Assembly (NCBI GenBank): GCA_903933805.1
Contig: CAIZLM010000312.1
Span: forward strand, 1 to 40,200
DNA: 40,200 bases
Direction: 5' to 3'
Source: an uncultured Bacteroidota bacterium
GTDB lineage: Bacteria; Bacteroidota; Bacteroidia; Chitinophagales; Saprospiraceae
The notes beneath the pieces are model-generated. The model did not search any database. It was not told the DNA's origin and saw only the letters and a program-made list of their open reading frames with translations. Below are positions 14,746 to 22,895 of the stretch, in pieces. The stretch's first letter is position 1. The number at the start of each line of letters is the position of its first letter. Both the position numbers and the translations under genes were made by a program.

Positions 14746-16101
14746 ATGAGAATACTAACCCTTTCCTTTTTACTGCTGAGCAGCATTGCCCTTTGGGCAC
14801 AACCCAAAACAAACTCACCCTACTCCCGCTACGGCATTGGAGATCAGGTGAACCAATATTTTTCCAATGCTGCAGCTTGGGGTGGCCAAACAGCAGCTTT
14901 TCACGACCCTTTTCACCTGAACCTGGAAAATCCGGCGTCTTTTGCCTTTCTGCGAACAACCACACTGGAAACCGGACTGTACACCAAATTCGGCCGTTTT
15001 AAATCTGCCACAGCTACTCAGGATATCTGGAGTGGCAACTTGGCATACTTGGCGCTGGGTTTTACCCTTAAAAGCCCTATCAATGAGGTGCTGGATCGGG
15101 CCAAGTCTCCCTGGAAATATGGCATGGGCATCGCGCTCACCCCAGGAACACTGGTTGGATACGATGTGCAAACCCAAGACAATTTGCCCGGCTTGGGTAC
15201 TGTTCAAAGTGCCTTTGTCGGCAGTGGCGGCACTTACCGCCTCACTTGGAGCAATGCCGCAAAATACAAAAACACCGCTTTTGGCGCCAATCTTGGTTGG
15301 GCTTTTGGCAGAACAACCTATTCCAACACAACCATCTTTGTAGATGACCCAACCGGAACGCTGGATACTTTTACCCAAATATTTTTTCAAAACAACTATA
15401 GAGACGAAATCGCGATGAACGGTTTTGTGTGGAAATTGGGTGTGCAGCACGATATCGTGCTCGAAAACAGCGAAAATGACAAGGATACACCCCAAAAATG
15501 GATCACCATCGGCCTAGATGGCGAAGGCAAACACAAATTAAATACAAACACCAATCAATACAAAATCAGAAGCCGGGGCCTCCTCTCAAGCGGTCAGTAC
15601 CTTGATGCTGATACGCTGTTGCAAAACACCAATGTGCAACAGTCTATCACACTTCCCGCTTCATTTACCCTCGGTGTCCAGTACGTAAATGCCAATAAAC
15701 TCAAAATAGGCGCACAATTTGGCATAGAAACCTGGTCAAAATACACCAATGAAGCCCGTCCTGAAACACTTCGCAACATATTTTCACTGTCCGGAGGCGT
15801 AGAGTATATTCCTGATTATAGTTCTTATAACAGTTTTCTAAAAAAGGTGCGGTACAGGTTCGGTGGCTATTTCCGCCAGGATCCACGAACCGTTGATGGG
15901 AAAAATTTCACGGATACAGGACTTACCTTCGGGTTCGGGTTTCCGCTGGTTTTGCCGCGCCAACAAAGCTCATTCGTCAACGCCTCCTTTGAGTTGGGTA
16001 AAATTGGAGCAGGTTCACCCATCGAAGAAACCTATGCCCGCATGACCCTTGGCTTCACCTTGAACGACAATACCTGGTTCTACAAAAGACGATTTGAGTA
16101 A
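14746..16101 (+). CDS. Outer-membrane beta-barrel protein (FadL/OmpP1-like)
   Basis: This 451-aa protein has a signal peptide (MRILTLSFLLLSSIALWAQ), then NSPYSRYGIGDQ and long runs of alternating polar and hydrophobic residues typical of beta strands. It ends in an aromatic residue pattern (TLNDNTWFYKRRFE). The early N-P-A-S-F segment resembles the N-terminus of FadL-like hydrophobic-substrate channels. The substrate is unknown. It follows coaX closely, so the two are probably co-transcribed. The barrel call is well supported by pattern; the FadL-type assignment is moderate. Confidence 0.72.
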   Translation: MRILTLSFLLLSSIALWAQPKTNSPYSRYGIGDQVNQYFSNAAAWGGQTAAFHDPFHLNLENPASFAFLRTTTLETGLYTKFGRFKSATATQDIWSGNLAYLALGFTLKSPINEVLDRAKSPWKYGMGIALTPGTLVGYDVQTQDNLPGLGTVQSAFVGSGGTYRLTWSNAAKYKNTAFGANLGWAFGRTTYSNTTIFVDDPTGTLDTFTQIFFQNNYRDEIAMNGFVWKLGVQHDIVLENSENDKDTPQKWITIGLDGEGKHKLNTNTNQYKIRSRGLLSSGQYLDADTLLQNTNVQQSITLPASFTLGVQYVNANKLKIGAQFGIETWSKYTNEARPETLRNIFSLSGGVEYIPDYSSYNSFLKKVRYRFGGYFRQDPRTVDGKNFTDTGLTFGFGFPLVLPRQQSSFVNASFELGKIGAGSPIEETYARMTLGFTLNDNTWFYKRRFE

Positions 16102-16141
16102 TTACGCTGTCTTAGCAGGTTGACAATTTTGACGTTAAAAG

Positions 16142-17005
16142 ATGGCGCAGCAATTTTCGGAGTCCGTATTAAAAAAAATTCGCCGCATGGGCAAAATGCT
16201 CAATGCCCTAGATAGTATTGCACCTACATTGGCTGGAAAACTGGCTTTTCAGGTTTTTTGTACGCCCAGACGCCAGCCCGTGCGTGAAAAAGATGCCGCA
16301 TTTCTTGATTCCGCCCACCGGGGTTCACTCCTTTTTTCAAACCAAAAAATAATACATTACACTTGGCAGGCCCCTGATCCCAATGCCAAAAAAGCCCTGC
16401 TACTACACGGATGGGAATCGAACAGCGGGCGTTGGCAGAAATACGTAATAGCATTGGTAAAAGCCGGATTCACGGTTATGGCCATAGACGCTCCAGCCAG
16501 CGGAAATTCCCAGGGGAAAAGACTGAACGCAGTTATTTTCAGCCGGGTGGTGGAGCAGTACATTGCCCAACACGGCGTACCAGATGTTGTCATTGGTCAC
16601 TCCATGGGTGGCGCGGCAGCAGTATTGAGCGCTACCCTTCCAAACGCTATTCCGCCGACCAAAATGATTTTACTGGGCGTTTTTGCTGAGTCAACCCGGG
16701 TTATCCGGGATTTCGGGTCGCTTTTGGGCGCAAATGACAGTTTAATCAATGCTATTTACAAAGAGGTAGAGAAAAAAAGCGGCATTCCAATAGAAGCGTA
16801 CTCGGTTACCCAAAAAGTGGCCATGCTTCAAAATGTACAGGGGTTGGTTGTACACGACGAAGATGATGCCGTTGCACCAGTAGCAGAGGGGCGTTTGGTT
16901 GCCGAAGCCTGGCACGCCACTTTTCTGAAAACCACCGGACTAGGACATCGGCTGCAAGATGCCTCGGTGGTAGAAGCGGTGGTAGATTTTTGCATCGAAG
17001 GCTGA
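16142..17005 (+). CDS. Alpha/beta hydrolase
   Basis: This 287-aa serine hydrolase has the oxyanion-hole motif LLLHGWESNSGRW, the nucleophile elbow VIGHSMGGAAA (Ser154), an acidic residue in VVHDEDDAVAPV and the catalytic His in GLGHRL. The substrate is unknown; esterase or lipase activity is likely. Translation from the ATG at 16142 starts without a signal peptide, so the protein should be cytoplasmic. It lies 40 bp downstream of the barrel gene. Repeat copy 6 begins six bases after its stop and separates it from a convergent gene. Confidence 0.9.
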   Translation: MAQQFSESVLKKIRRMGKMLNALDSIAPTLAGKLAFQVFCTPRRQPVREKDAAFLDSAHRGSLLFSNQKIIHYTWQAPDPNAKKALLLHGWESNSGRWQKYVIALVKAGFTVMAIDAPASGNSQGKRLNAVIFSRVVEQYIAQHGVPDVVIGHSMGGAAAVLSATLPNAIPPTKMILLGVFAESTRVIRDFGSLLGANDSLINAIYKEVEKKSGIPIEAYSVTQKVAMLQNVQGLVVHDEDDAVAPVAEGRLVAEAWHATFLKTTGLGHRLQDASVVEAVVDFCIEG

Positions 17006-17011
17006 TCATAG

Positions 17012-17089
17012 GTAACTGGTTAGCGTGGTCGCGTCTGAGACAAAAAAGTGGCCATTTTGAGCCAGACAGCGTGCTTCCTAACCAGTTGC
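17012..17089 (+). mobile_element. MITE-like element, copy 6 (short form, 78 bp)
   Basis: The copy runs from GTAACTGGTT to AACCAGTTGC with the core GTGGCCATTTTGAGCCAGAC. The flanking octamers GATCATAG (17004-17011) and GATCAAAG (17090-17097) match at 7 of 8 positions, a good target duplication. It sits between two convergent genes, six bases from one stop and three from the other, so it may serve as a two-way terminator. (Copy 5 is the fragment at 13871.). Confidence 0.85.
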
Positions 17090-17091
17090 GA

Positions 17092-17886
17092 TCAAAGAAC
17101 CTTGGAAAGCAGGTAATTCAGATACACCTCGTCTTGGCTGCTGATACCCAGTCGGTTGTTCGTGAAGTGGATCAAGCTCGGGAGTGCTTTTTCAAGATTA
17201 CCCTCTAACTCATTCAATATCAATTGGTTGCCGCGTAACCACCGAATCCATTCAGGCTGTTTTTCATCGAACTGTTCATCCTCCAGTGTTTTCCAAAAAA
17301 GCGCCACCATCGCGCGAATTTGCTCCTCTTGGGGAGCAAATTGCTCCTCAAAAGAAGTTGTGATTGCTGCTTCTAAAGACGGTCCGCCATCTGAAATAAA
17401 CATCAGCATCCATTGTTTTTTTAGTTGCTCGAAATACCAGCGGGCGCGATCCCGGGAAAAACCTGCACCAAATACAACCATGGTTTGAAGCCTCAAGGCG
17501 TCAAACATGGCATCTCCGTGTGCGAACTTATCCCGGGAAAGCCTGTCGAGTACCACCCTGGTTGAAACATGGAAATACGATTCTGCAAGCGCCATAGCAG
17601 CATCACCGCCAAATCGTTCCGGCTCACGAACATAAACAGCTTCCGCCCATGCGCCATGACCTGTAAACCAGCCTTGAACCGCAGGACGGATCGTTTCATC
17701 CAGCCAAGCAGGCTCTCCCTTGATGCGCAAACGTATATACGCCCCCTTTTCATCCTGATACCGAACATAATAAGCAAGAGACTCCTTCTTTGACCAAATG
17801 TATTGATCCAAAAAAGGTTTTAGCGCCCGCACCAAAAAGACGTCCTGTGTGTCAAGGGGATAGCAGTGAAAAGTAAGCCAATTCAT
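17092..17886 (-). CDS. Stand-alone lantibiotic-dehydratase C-terminal (SpaB_C/thiopeptide-type) domain protein
   Basis: At 264 aa this matches the small elimination domain of class I LanB dehydratases, also found alone as thiopeptide-type biosynthesis proteins. The start shows the family pattern: MNWLTFHCYP, a leucine/proline helix, then AYYVRYQDEKGAYIRLRI. ESYFHVSTRVVLDRL in the middle and a Trp-rich C-terminal helical region also fit. In LanB enzymes this domain removes glutamate from glutamylated Ser/Thr; in thiopeptide pathways stand-alone versions catalyse elimination or ring closure. No glutamylation domain, cyclase or obvious precursor peptide is in the window, so the role is open. The family call is from recognised pattern. 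Confidence 0.78.
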   Translation of the reverse strand: MNWLTFHCYPLDTQDVFLVRALKPFLDQYIWSKKESLAYYVRYQDEKGAYIRLRIKGEPAWLDETIRPAVQGWFTGHGAWAEAVYVREPERFGGDAAMALAESYFHVSTRVVLDRLSRDKFAHGDAMFDALRLQTMVVFGAGFSRDRARWYFEQLKKQWMLMFISDGGPSLEAAITTSFEEQFAPQEEQIRAMVALFWKTLEDEQFDEKQPEWIRWLRGNQLILNELEGNLEKALPSLIHFTNNRLGISSQDEVYLNYLLSKVL

Positions 17887-17965
17887 ACGGGTTGATTCGT
17901 TTAATATTTGTGATCCAACGACTTAATTTGCGCCGTAGCTGGCCCTAAAAGAGCGCAGGGGAAAT

Positions 17966-18391
17966 TTACCACTTCCATTGGTTGTGCCAATCCTCTAAGC
18001 GGCGTTTCCGTTCAGCTTCTTCGTGTAAACGCGCTTTTTCCCGCTCTTCCTCCCATTGCTGGTGATGGCGGATCACGGCTTCCTTTTTAATGGCTTCATT
18101 GCGTTCACGCGTCATTTTTTCCGTAAACTTCATATCATACACGTTCATCCACTGATCCTCTGCAATCAGAATTTCAAGATCCGGGTTGAGTACGTAAACA
18201 CCACGACCTATTCTGAGAAACAATTTTTTGCCGTAAGGATCAATACGATCTACCTCATTTTTGGAAAGGATGGCGTTGAGGTATTGCCGTTTTTTTCTAA
18301 ATTCCGACAGGATATTGTCTGAGAATTTCGCACAAATATCGGTAACATCATCCATTGAAAGACCTTTTTCATCAAAGTCCCTTTTTTCCAT
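17966..18391 (-). CDS. Hypothetical charged protein, possibly the tail of a decayed gene
   Basis: I do not recognise this protein. From the ATG at 18389-18391 it has 141 aa; a GTG at 18412 would add seven residues. It has no signal peptide or membrane helix. The middle contains GKKLFLRIGRGVYVLNPDLEILIAEDQW (in two adjoining parts), suggesting a small beta domain. The last 45 residues are a highly charged helix rich in Glu, Arg and His, probably coiled coil. Its GTG-extended frame begins where the upstream helicase-like remnant ends, so it may be the surviving C-terminus of that gene rather than an independent one. Confidence 0.5.
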   Translation of the reverse strand: MEKRDFDEKGLSMDDVTDICAKFSDNILSEFRKKRQYLNAILSKNEVDRIDPYGKKLFLRIGRGVYVLNPDLEILIAEDQWMNVYDMKFTEKMTRERNEAIKKEAVIRHHQQWEEEREKARLHEEAERKRRLEDWHNQWKW

Positions 18392-18411
18392 CAACAACTT
18401 GGTTTGTGTCA

Positions 18412-19031
18412 CTATAAAATTGTGTAGCAGGAAGAACTCAGCATTTCGAGCACTAAGCGATACTGAAACGAGTAATAGAGATTTGCGGAGTTTTCCACCA
18501 GATATGGCGAAAGGGTGACATACAAAATGTTGCCACGCAGGTTTTTTATTTTTTCGAGCGTTAGGGCTGTTTTCCCACTTACCGCAGAACCGATAACGAT
18601 AAGCGGGGTAGGCAACTGAAACACCAGTTGTTGGTCATCGTCAAAGAAATAACCTTGTCCAACAGGTGAAATTGGATTGAATGTGCGTTGACGTAAGATA
18701 AGTTGGCAGCCTCAGGTTCACTGATAATGTCAGCACAAGAGACTGGAATAATTTTTGAAGCATCAATTACAACACCGTTCAGGAAGCGGGAATCCTGGCA
18801 ATTGTGGTGGTGGATAACTTCCAACAACAGCAGGTAACTGCGTCCTTCATATCGGCTAAATTTAAAAAGCAACCGATTTTCATCGTCCAATTTGGCACGA
18901 TAATAACCAGTATTACTCATTTTTTTTACATCCGCAGCAGCAAAATTGCCATTTTTTAAGTGCTCGACAACCTTATTGAAATTTTTTTTAACTTTAGTAA
19001 GGTTGAGATCGTTGTAATGAAGTATTTCCAT
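18412..19031 (-). pseudogene. Frameshifted N-terminal remnant of a helicase-like P-loop ATPase
   Basis: Two overlapping frames make one protein. The first (18579-19031) opens with a RelE/ParE-like segment (KKNFNKVVEHLKNG, YRAKLDDENRLLFKF) and stays sensible to FHLLDKVIS. A one-base shift at about 18640 then puts DDDQQLVFQLPTPLIVIGSA and Walker A GSAVSGKTALTLEK in the second frame (18412-18624), which continues ILYVTLSPYLVENSANLYYS before losing sense. This arrangement matches the front of superfamily I helicase-like proteins with a toxin-like N-terminus. The helicase body is missing, so a large deletion followed or accompanied the shifts. Confidence 0.65.
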
Positions 19032-19123
19032 GATTATCAGACACTTTTCGGGTGCAAAAATATGTAAACGCTTCTGACAAGATTACAAAAAAGGTAGTCG
19101 GTTACGATTTTTCCAAAAAAAAA

Positions 19124-19155
19124 GCAGGTCTGCCAAAGTGATTCGGCAGACCTGC
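19124..19155 (-). terminator. Intrinsic terminator of the initiator tRNA gene
   Basis: A perfect 11-bp stem (GCAGGTCTGCC/GGCAGACCTGC) with a ten-base loop is followed on the minus strand by nine Ts. It lies 38 bases beyond the tRNA 3' end. The region 19032-19332 otherwise holds only the tRNA and its promoter. Confidence 0.9.
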
Positions 19156-19193
19156 GTCTCAAAAAATGTTCGATAAATAAATTATCGTTAAAA

Positions 19194-19269
<76 letters not shown>

Positions 19270-19280
19270 ATTTAGTGGCA

Positions 19281-19312
19281 CAAAGGTACATTCTTATTTG
19301 ACAACTTTTCAA
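19281..19312 (-). promoter_or_regulatory. Promoter of the initiator tRNA gene
   Basis: On the minus strand TTG (complement of 19310-19312) is followed after 21 bases by TACCTTTG (complement of 19281-19288). This is an exact match to the Bacteroidota -7 box TAnnTTTG. It ends 11 bases before the tRNA 5' end. Confidence 0.65.
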
Positions 19313-19332
19313 ATATATTTTTTCTTTTTGGT

Positions 19333-19971
19333 TTATTTTTTCAAACCCGCTTCGATTACATCTCTGATGCTGGCGTGCAGCACTTTTTCTGTTTGTATCC
19401 AGGATGTTGGTTCAACCCAACAAATTTCAACAATGCCTTCTTCCGTTTGGGGAACGAGTTGATGATCGGAGGTTTTCATGTCGTACCACCAAGTTTTTTT
19501 GAGGATACGTTCGCCTTTCTGTTCATAGGTATGCCAGGTTATGAGCAAAAGATCGCCCAAGGCAACATTTACGAGGCCAGTCTCCTCTTGTACCTCTCGA
19601 ACTGCCGCCAATTCAGGTGTTTCACCAAGATCAATTTTACCTTTGGGCATATCCCAAAAACCACGTCTGAAAAAAACGAGCAATTGGTCGGTCTCATTTT
19701 GAACATAACCTCCTGCCGCCTCCACGAGGAGAAAACACGACATAAAATCAGCCCATAACAAATCCAAATCATCAAAAAACAGTACAACCGATTGCACCGC
19801 TTTGTTTTTGTCAAGCAGGTCAAGATATTGCTTGATCATCTTTTTTTTGCCGGTATATCGGGCTACAAAATTATTTTTGTCGGGTTGAACGGCTATTTTT
19901 GAAACCTGATCGGGTGTGACGAGGAAAACGGGCGTACCGTTGACATAGATTTTATACTTTTGCTGTTCCAT
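19333..19971 (-). CDS. Nudix hydrolase
   Basis: The Nudix box G-x5-E-x7-R-E-x2-E-E-x-G is complete in GKIDLGETPELAAVREVQEE followed by TGL, at about residues 120-142. It should hydrolyse a nucleoside diphosphate linked to another group; the substrate is unknown. The preceding FFRRGFWDMPKG is typical of the family. The first 95 residues form an extra N-terminal region beginning MEQQKYKIYVNGTPVFLVTP. I chose the ATG at 19971 (212 aa) because an upstream ATG at 20019 adds an unlikely segment and would overlap the region upstream of divergent pyrE. The stop lies 63 bases upstream of the tRNA gene on the same strand. Confidence 0.9.
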   Translation of the reverse strand: MEQQKYKIYVNGTPVFLVTPDQVSKIAVQPDKNNFVARYTGKKKMIKQYLDLLDKNKAVQSVVLFFDDLDLLWADFMSCFLLVEAAGGYVQNETDQLLVFFRRGFWDMPKGKIDLGETPELAAVREVQEETGLVNVALGDLLLITWHTYEQKGERILKKTWWYDMKTSDHQLVPQTEEGIVEICWVEPTSWIQTEKVLHASIRDVIEAGLKK

Positions 19972-20057
19972 GGAAAAGTGGCGGTTGGTGCGCTCTAAAA
20001 ATGCGTTCCGCGGGTGCAATGATAACCAACCAGAATATTCTTATCGAAAAAAACACC

Positions 20058-20690
20058 ATGATTCAAACAGACGTTGCACGTAAATTATTGGAAATCAAAG
20101 CAATAAAACTAAACCCTACTTCACCTTTTACTTGGGCTTCGGGTATTCAGTCGCCCATTTACTGCGACAATCGGGTATCGCTCTCCTACCCTGCCATCCG
20201 TACTTTTATCAAGGAATGCCTGGCGGAACAATCCACAACATTTGGCGATTTTGATGTCGTGGCTGGTGTTGCCACAGCCGGCATACCGCACGGTGTTCTG
20301 CTGGCCGATGTGTTAAACAAACCATTTGTTTACGTCCGCAGCAACGCCAAAGATCACGGTCGTCGCAATATGATTGAGGGAGAATGGCATGTAGGGCAAC
20401 GGGTGCTGGTCGTAGAAGACCTGATCAGTACCGGTGGAAGTTGTATCGTGGCGGCTGAAGCACTGCGGGAAGCTGGCACAACAGTGGTGGGTGTTTTGGC
20501 CATTTTTCAGTACGGGTTTCCAAAAGCCAGTGCAGCGTTTGCAGACAAAAATATTCCCTTTCAAACACTCACGAACTACGACGTGCTGATTCAGGAAGCC
20601 ATTAACATGGGTTACGTAACTGAAAATGACCTCAACACCTTAACCAAGTGGCGAGAAAACCCAGAAGGTTGGGGCGCCCTTTACGTCTGA
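20058..20690 (+). CDS. pyrE: Orotate phosphoribosyltransferase
   Basis: This 210-aa enzyme joins orotate to PRPP to give orotidine 5'-monophosphate in pyrimidine synthesis. PyrF, encoded at 35.5 kb, catalyses the next step. Motifs include FTWASGIQSPIYCDNR, GVATAGIPHGVLLAD, the catalytic-loop segment YVRSNAKDHG and the PRPP-binding RVLVVEDLISTGGSC. An in-frame ATG at 20001 would add 19 residues with no family counterpart, so I use the ATG at 20058, which gives the usual start MIQTDVARKLLEIKAIKL. It is divergent from the Nudix gene (86-bp gap) and probably co-transcribed with the M42 peptidase 68 bp downstream. Confidence 0.96.
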   Translation: MIQTDVARKLLEIKAIKLNPTSPFTWASGIQSPIYCDNRVSLSYPAIRTFIKECLAEQSTTFGDFDVVAGVATAGIPHGVLLADVLNKPFVYVRSNAKDHGRRNMIEGEWHVGQRVLVVEDLISTGGSCIVAAEALREAGTTVVGVLAIFQYGFPKASAAFADKNIPFQTLTNYDVLIQEAINMGYVTENDLNTLTKWRENPEGWGALYV

Positions 20691-20758
20691 TCACAGTAGA
20701 ATGTTTGCCGCTTATCCATACTCTCATCATCCAAAACCCATTTAGCTGCTTTCACCGT

Positions 20759-21850
20759 ATGCAATTAGTTACGACCAATTCCGAAGCATTTCTTCGCAGA
20801 TACCTGAACAATACAAGCCCCACCGGCTTTGAATCGGAAGGGCAGAAACTCTGGCTTGAATACCTTATTCCATACATCGATGAATGGAAATTAGACAATT
20901 ATGGTACTGCTTACGGGATCGTGAACCCCGGACATGACTTTAAAGTAGTCATCGAAGGCCATGCAGATGAAATTTCGTGGTTTGTCAACCACATCACCGA
21001 CGACGGTTTTTTGCACGTCATTCGGAACGGTGGCAGTGATTTTCAAATCGCCCCGTCGATGCGGGTGTGGGTACACCTGAGAAAAGGCGGCAAAATAGAA
21101 GGTGTGTTTGGGTGGCCGGCCATCCATACCCGCACCGACAAAGATTCCAATATCACTCCTGCAATAGACACGGTGACCATAGATTTGGGCGCCAAAGATC
21201 GAGAGGAGGTCTTAAAAATGGGCATTCACGTGGGCTGTGTGGTCACTTTTCAAGATGAATTTACGATTTTGAACGAGCGCTATTACACGGGAAGAGCGCT
21301 TGACAACAGAATTGGCGGTTTTTGTATTGCTGAAGTGGCCCGTTTGCTCAAAGAAAACAATATTACGCTGCCTTATACCCTCTATATTGTCAATTCCGTA
21401 CAAGAAGAGGTGGGCCTTCGTGGCGCAGAAATGATCACACAGACCATAAAGCCAAATGTCGCCATCGTCACGGATGTTACACATGATACCCACACCCCCA
21501 TGCTCAACATCAAGAAACACGGGGATATTAGAACCGGAAGCGGCCCAACCGTGACGTACGCACCGGCTGTGCATCAGAAATTATTGGATATCATCATTGA
21601 TACCGCCATCGAAAAGGAAATCCCCTTTCAACGGGAAGCATCCAGCCGTGTTACCGGTACCGATACCGATGCTTTTGCCTATTCCAATGGCGGCGTTCCT
21701 TCGGCACTCATCTCCCTTCCACTCCGATATATGCACACAACCGTTGAGATGGCACACAAAGATGATGTAAACAACCTCATACGATTGATTTACGAATCCC
21801 TTCAAAAAATCGAAAACAACCACGATTTCAAATATTTTTCTTCCATTTGA
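20759..21850 (+). CDS. M42 family metallo-aminopeptidase
   Basis: This 363-aa cytoplasmic peptidase belongs to the glutamyl/deblocking aminopeptidase (FrvX/TET-like) family with two metals. Metal and catalytic residues appear in VIEGHADEISW, ALDNRIGGF, VNSVQEEVGLRGA, VTDVTHDT and the final HTTVEMAHKDD. SPTGFESE near the N-terminus is typical. Members often form dodecameric shells that trim short peptides. The start MQLVTTNSEAFLRRYLNN at 20759 fits the family; the frame is open further upstream to 20648 but overlaps pyrE. Confidence 0.93.
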   Translation: MQLVTTNSEAFLRRYLNNTSPTGFESEGQKLWLEYLIPYIDEWKLDNYGTAYGIVNPGHDFKVVIEGHADEISWFVNHITDDGFLHVIRNGGSDFQIAPSMRVWVHLRKGGKIEGVFGWPAIHTRTDKDSNITPAIDTVTIDLGAKDREEVLKMGIHVGCVVTFQDEFTILNERYYTGRALDNRIGGFCIAEVARLLKENNITLPYTLYIVNSVQEEVGLRGAEMITQTIKPNVAIVTDVTHDTHTPMLNIKKHGDIRTGSGPTVTYAPAVHQKLLDIIIDTAIEKEIPFQREASSRVTGTDTDAFAYSNGGVPSALISLPLRYMHTTVEMAHKDDVNNLIRLIYESLQKIENNHDFKYFSSI

Positions 21851-21934
21851 TCTTTTAATGGCCCTTGATGTTAACTTTCGAGTAATTTCATGGGCCAACC
21901 TATCCACAGTACAATCATCTTCTCAACGCCGCTC

Positions 21935-22795
21935 ATGGTGGAATACGCAGCCTGCCAAGTCTCTATCGCCCCGATACGCGCCCATTCTTCTGAAAAAAGC
22001 GAAATGGTGTCCCAGTTGCTTTTTGGTGAAACCGTAGAGGTTCAGGAGTTTAAAGACAACTGGCGTCGCATCATTTGTGCCTGGGACGGATACTCCGGCT
22101 GGGTTGATTCCAAACAATTGGTAAAGCTTACTGAACGAGAATTTCAGGAGTATCGACAATTGGAAACGATCAACATATCGCTGGTGGAGGGATTGATGGC
22201 CACCGATTATTTCATCCCCCTGACCATGGGTGCTGTACTGCCAAAATACGATGGACTACGGTGCGCCTTGGGTGAAAAAACTTTCCAGTTTTCGGGCCCC
22301 GTGGTTACACCTGAACAGCAAAAGCTTGGAAATGAATGGATTGTAAAAATTGCGCGGCGCTACCTGAATGCACCATACCTCTGGGGAGGGCGCTCTCCTT
22401 TTGGCATTGATTGCTCCGGTTTTACACAAATGGTGTATAAAATTGCCGGCGTGCGGTTGTTGCGCGACGCTGCTCAGCAGGTATCGCAGGGAAGGTTGAT
22501 TGATTTCATGGAACAGTGCCAATCGGGAGACCTTGCATTTTTTGACAACGGGAAAGGGCATATCACGCATGTAGGCATCATTTTGCCAGACTGTCACATC
22601 ATACACTCCAGTGGAAGGGTCCGCATTGATAAATTGGACCATTTTGGGATTTTCAACCGCGAAACAAACCGTTATTCTCATCAATTGCGCATTGTGAAAA
22701 GACTGTTGCCCGATGAAATTGAAACGCCCAAAAGTGTGGTTGAATCCGCTAAAAACGAGGACGAACTCAGTGCCCAATCCTTACTTTTCAGCTAG
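21935..22795 (+). CDS. C40 (NlpC/P60) peptidase with SH3-like domain
   Basis: This 286-aa protein is of the YkfC-like gamma-D-glutamyl-L-diamino acid endopeptidase type, which cleaves peptidoglycan peptides. SH3-like domains span about residues 1-130 (LFGETVEVQEFKDNW, DGYSGWVDSKQL). The catalytic domain at about 145-270 has the Cys in GIDCSGFTQMVYK, the His in GHITHVGII and a further His in HIIHSSGR. LWGGRSPFGIDCSG is the usual active-site lead-in. I chose the ATG at 21935 (MVEYAACQVSIAPIR) because it matches the family start; an ATG at 21890 is possible. No signal peptide is seen, suggesting recycling of imported muropeptides. Confidence 0.92.
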   Translation: MVEYAACQVSIAPIRAHSSEKSEMVSQLLFGETVEVQEFKDNWRRIICAWDGYSGWVDSKQLVKLTEREFQEYRQLETINISLVEGLMATDYFIPLTMGAVLPKYDGLRCALGEKTFQFSGPVVTPEQQKLGNEWIVKIARRYLNAPYLWGGRSPFGIDCSGFTQMVYKIAGVRLLRDAAQQVSQGRLIDFMEQCQSGDLAFFDNGKGHITHVGIILPDCHIIHSSGRVRIDKLDHFGIFNRETNRYSHQLRIVKRLLPDEIETPKSVVESAKNEDELSAQSLLFS

Positions 22796-22852
22796 TGCTG
22801 CATCCAATACTCCGGGTGTGCGCCGAAGTGTGGAACATGCTGAGACCCTGGC

Positions 22853-22875
22853 AACGTTTTTTACACAAAAACGTT
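22853..22875. promoter_or_regulatory. Inverted repeat upstream of the DUF5683 gene
   Basis: AACGTTTTT and AAAAACGTT form a perfect 9-bp inverted repeat separated by five bases, ending 20 bases before the ATG at 22896. It could be an operator or a weak leader hairpin. No further support is visible. Confidence 0.3.
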
Positions 22876-22895
22876 TGCTCTTAAAACCGACCCAA

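Noticed and set aside
16101-16125. ACGCTGTCTTAGCAGGTT between the barrel and hydrolase genes, resembling the repeat's right end in reverse
   Set aside because: The similarity is limited to about ten bases and lacks the GTAACTGGTT end, so it is not distinguishable from chance.
21851-21898. AATGGCCC...TCATGGGCC near the NlpC/P60 start, recalling the ribBA-era inverted repeat
   Set aside because: Only the short GGGCC cores match. Arm length and surroundings differ, and the right half is near the coding start.
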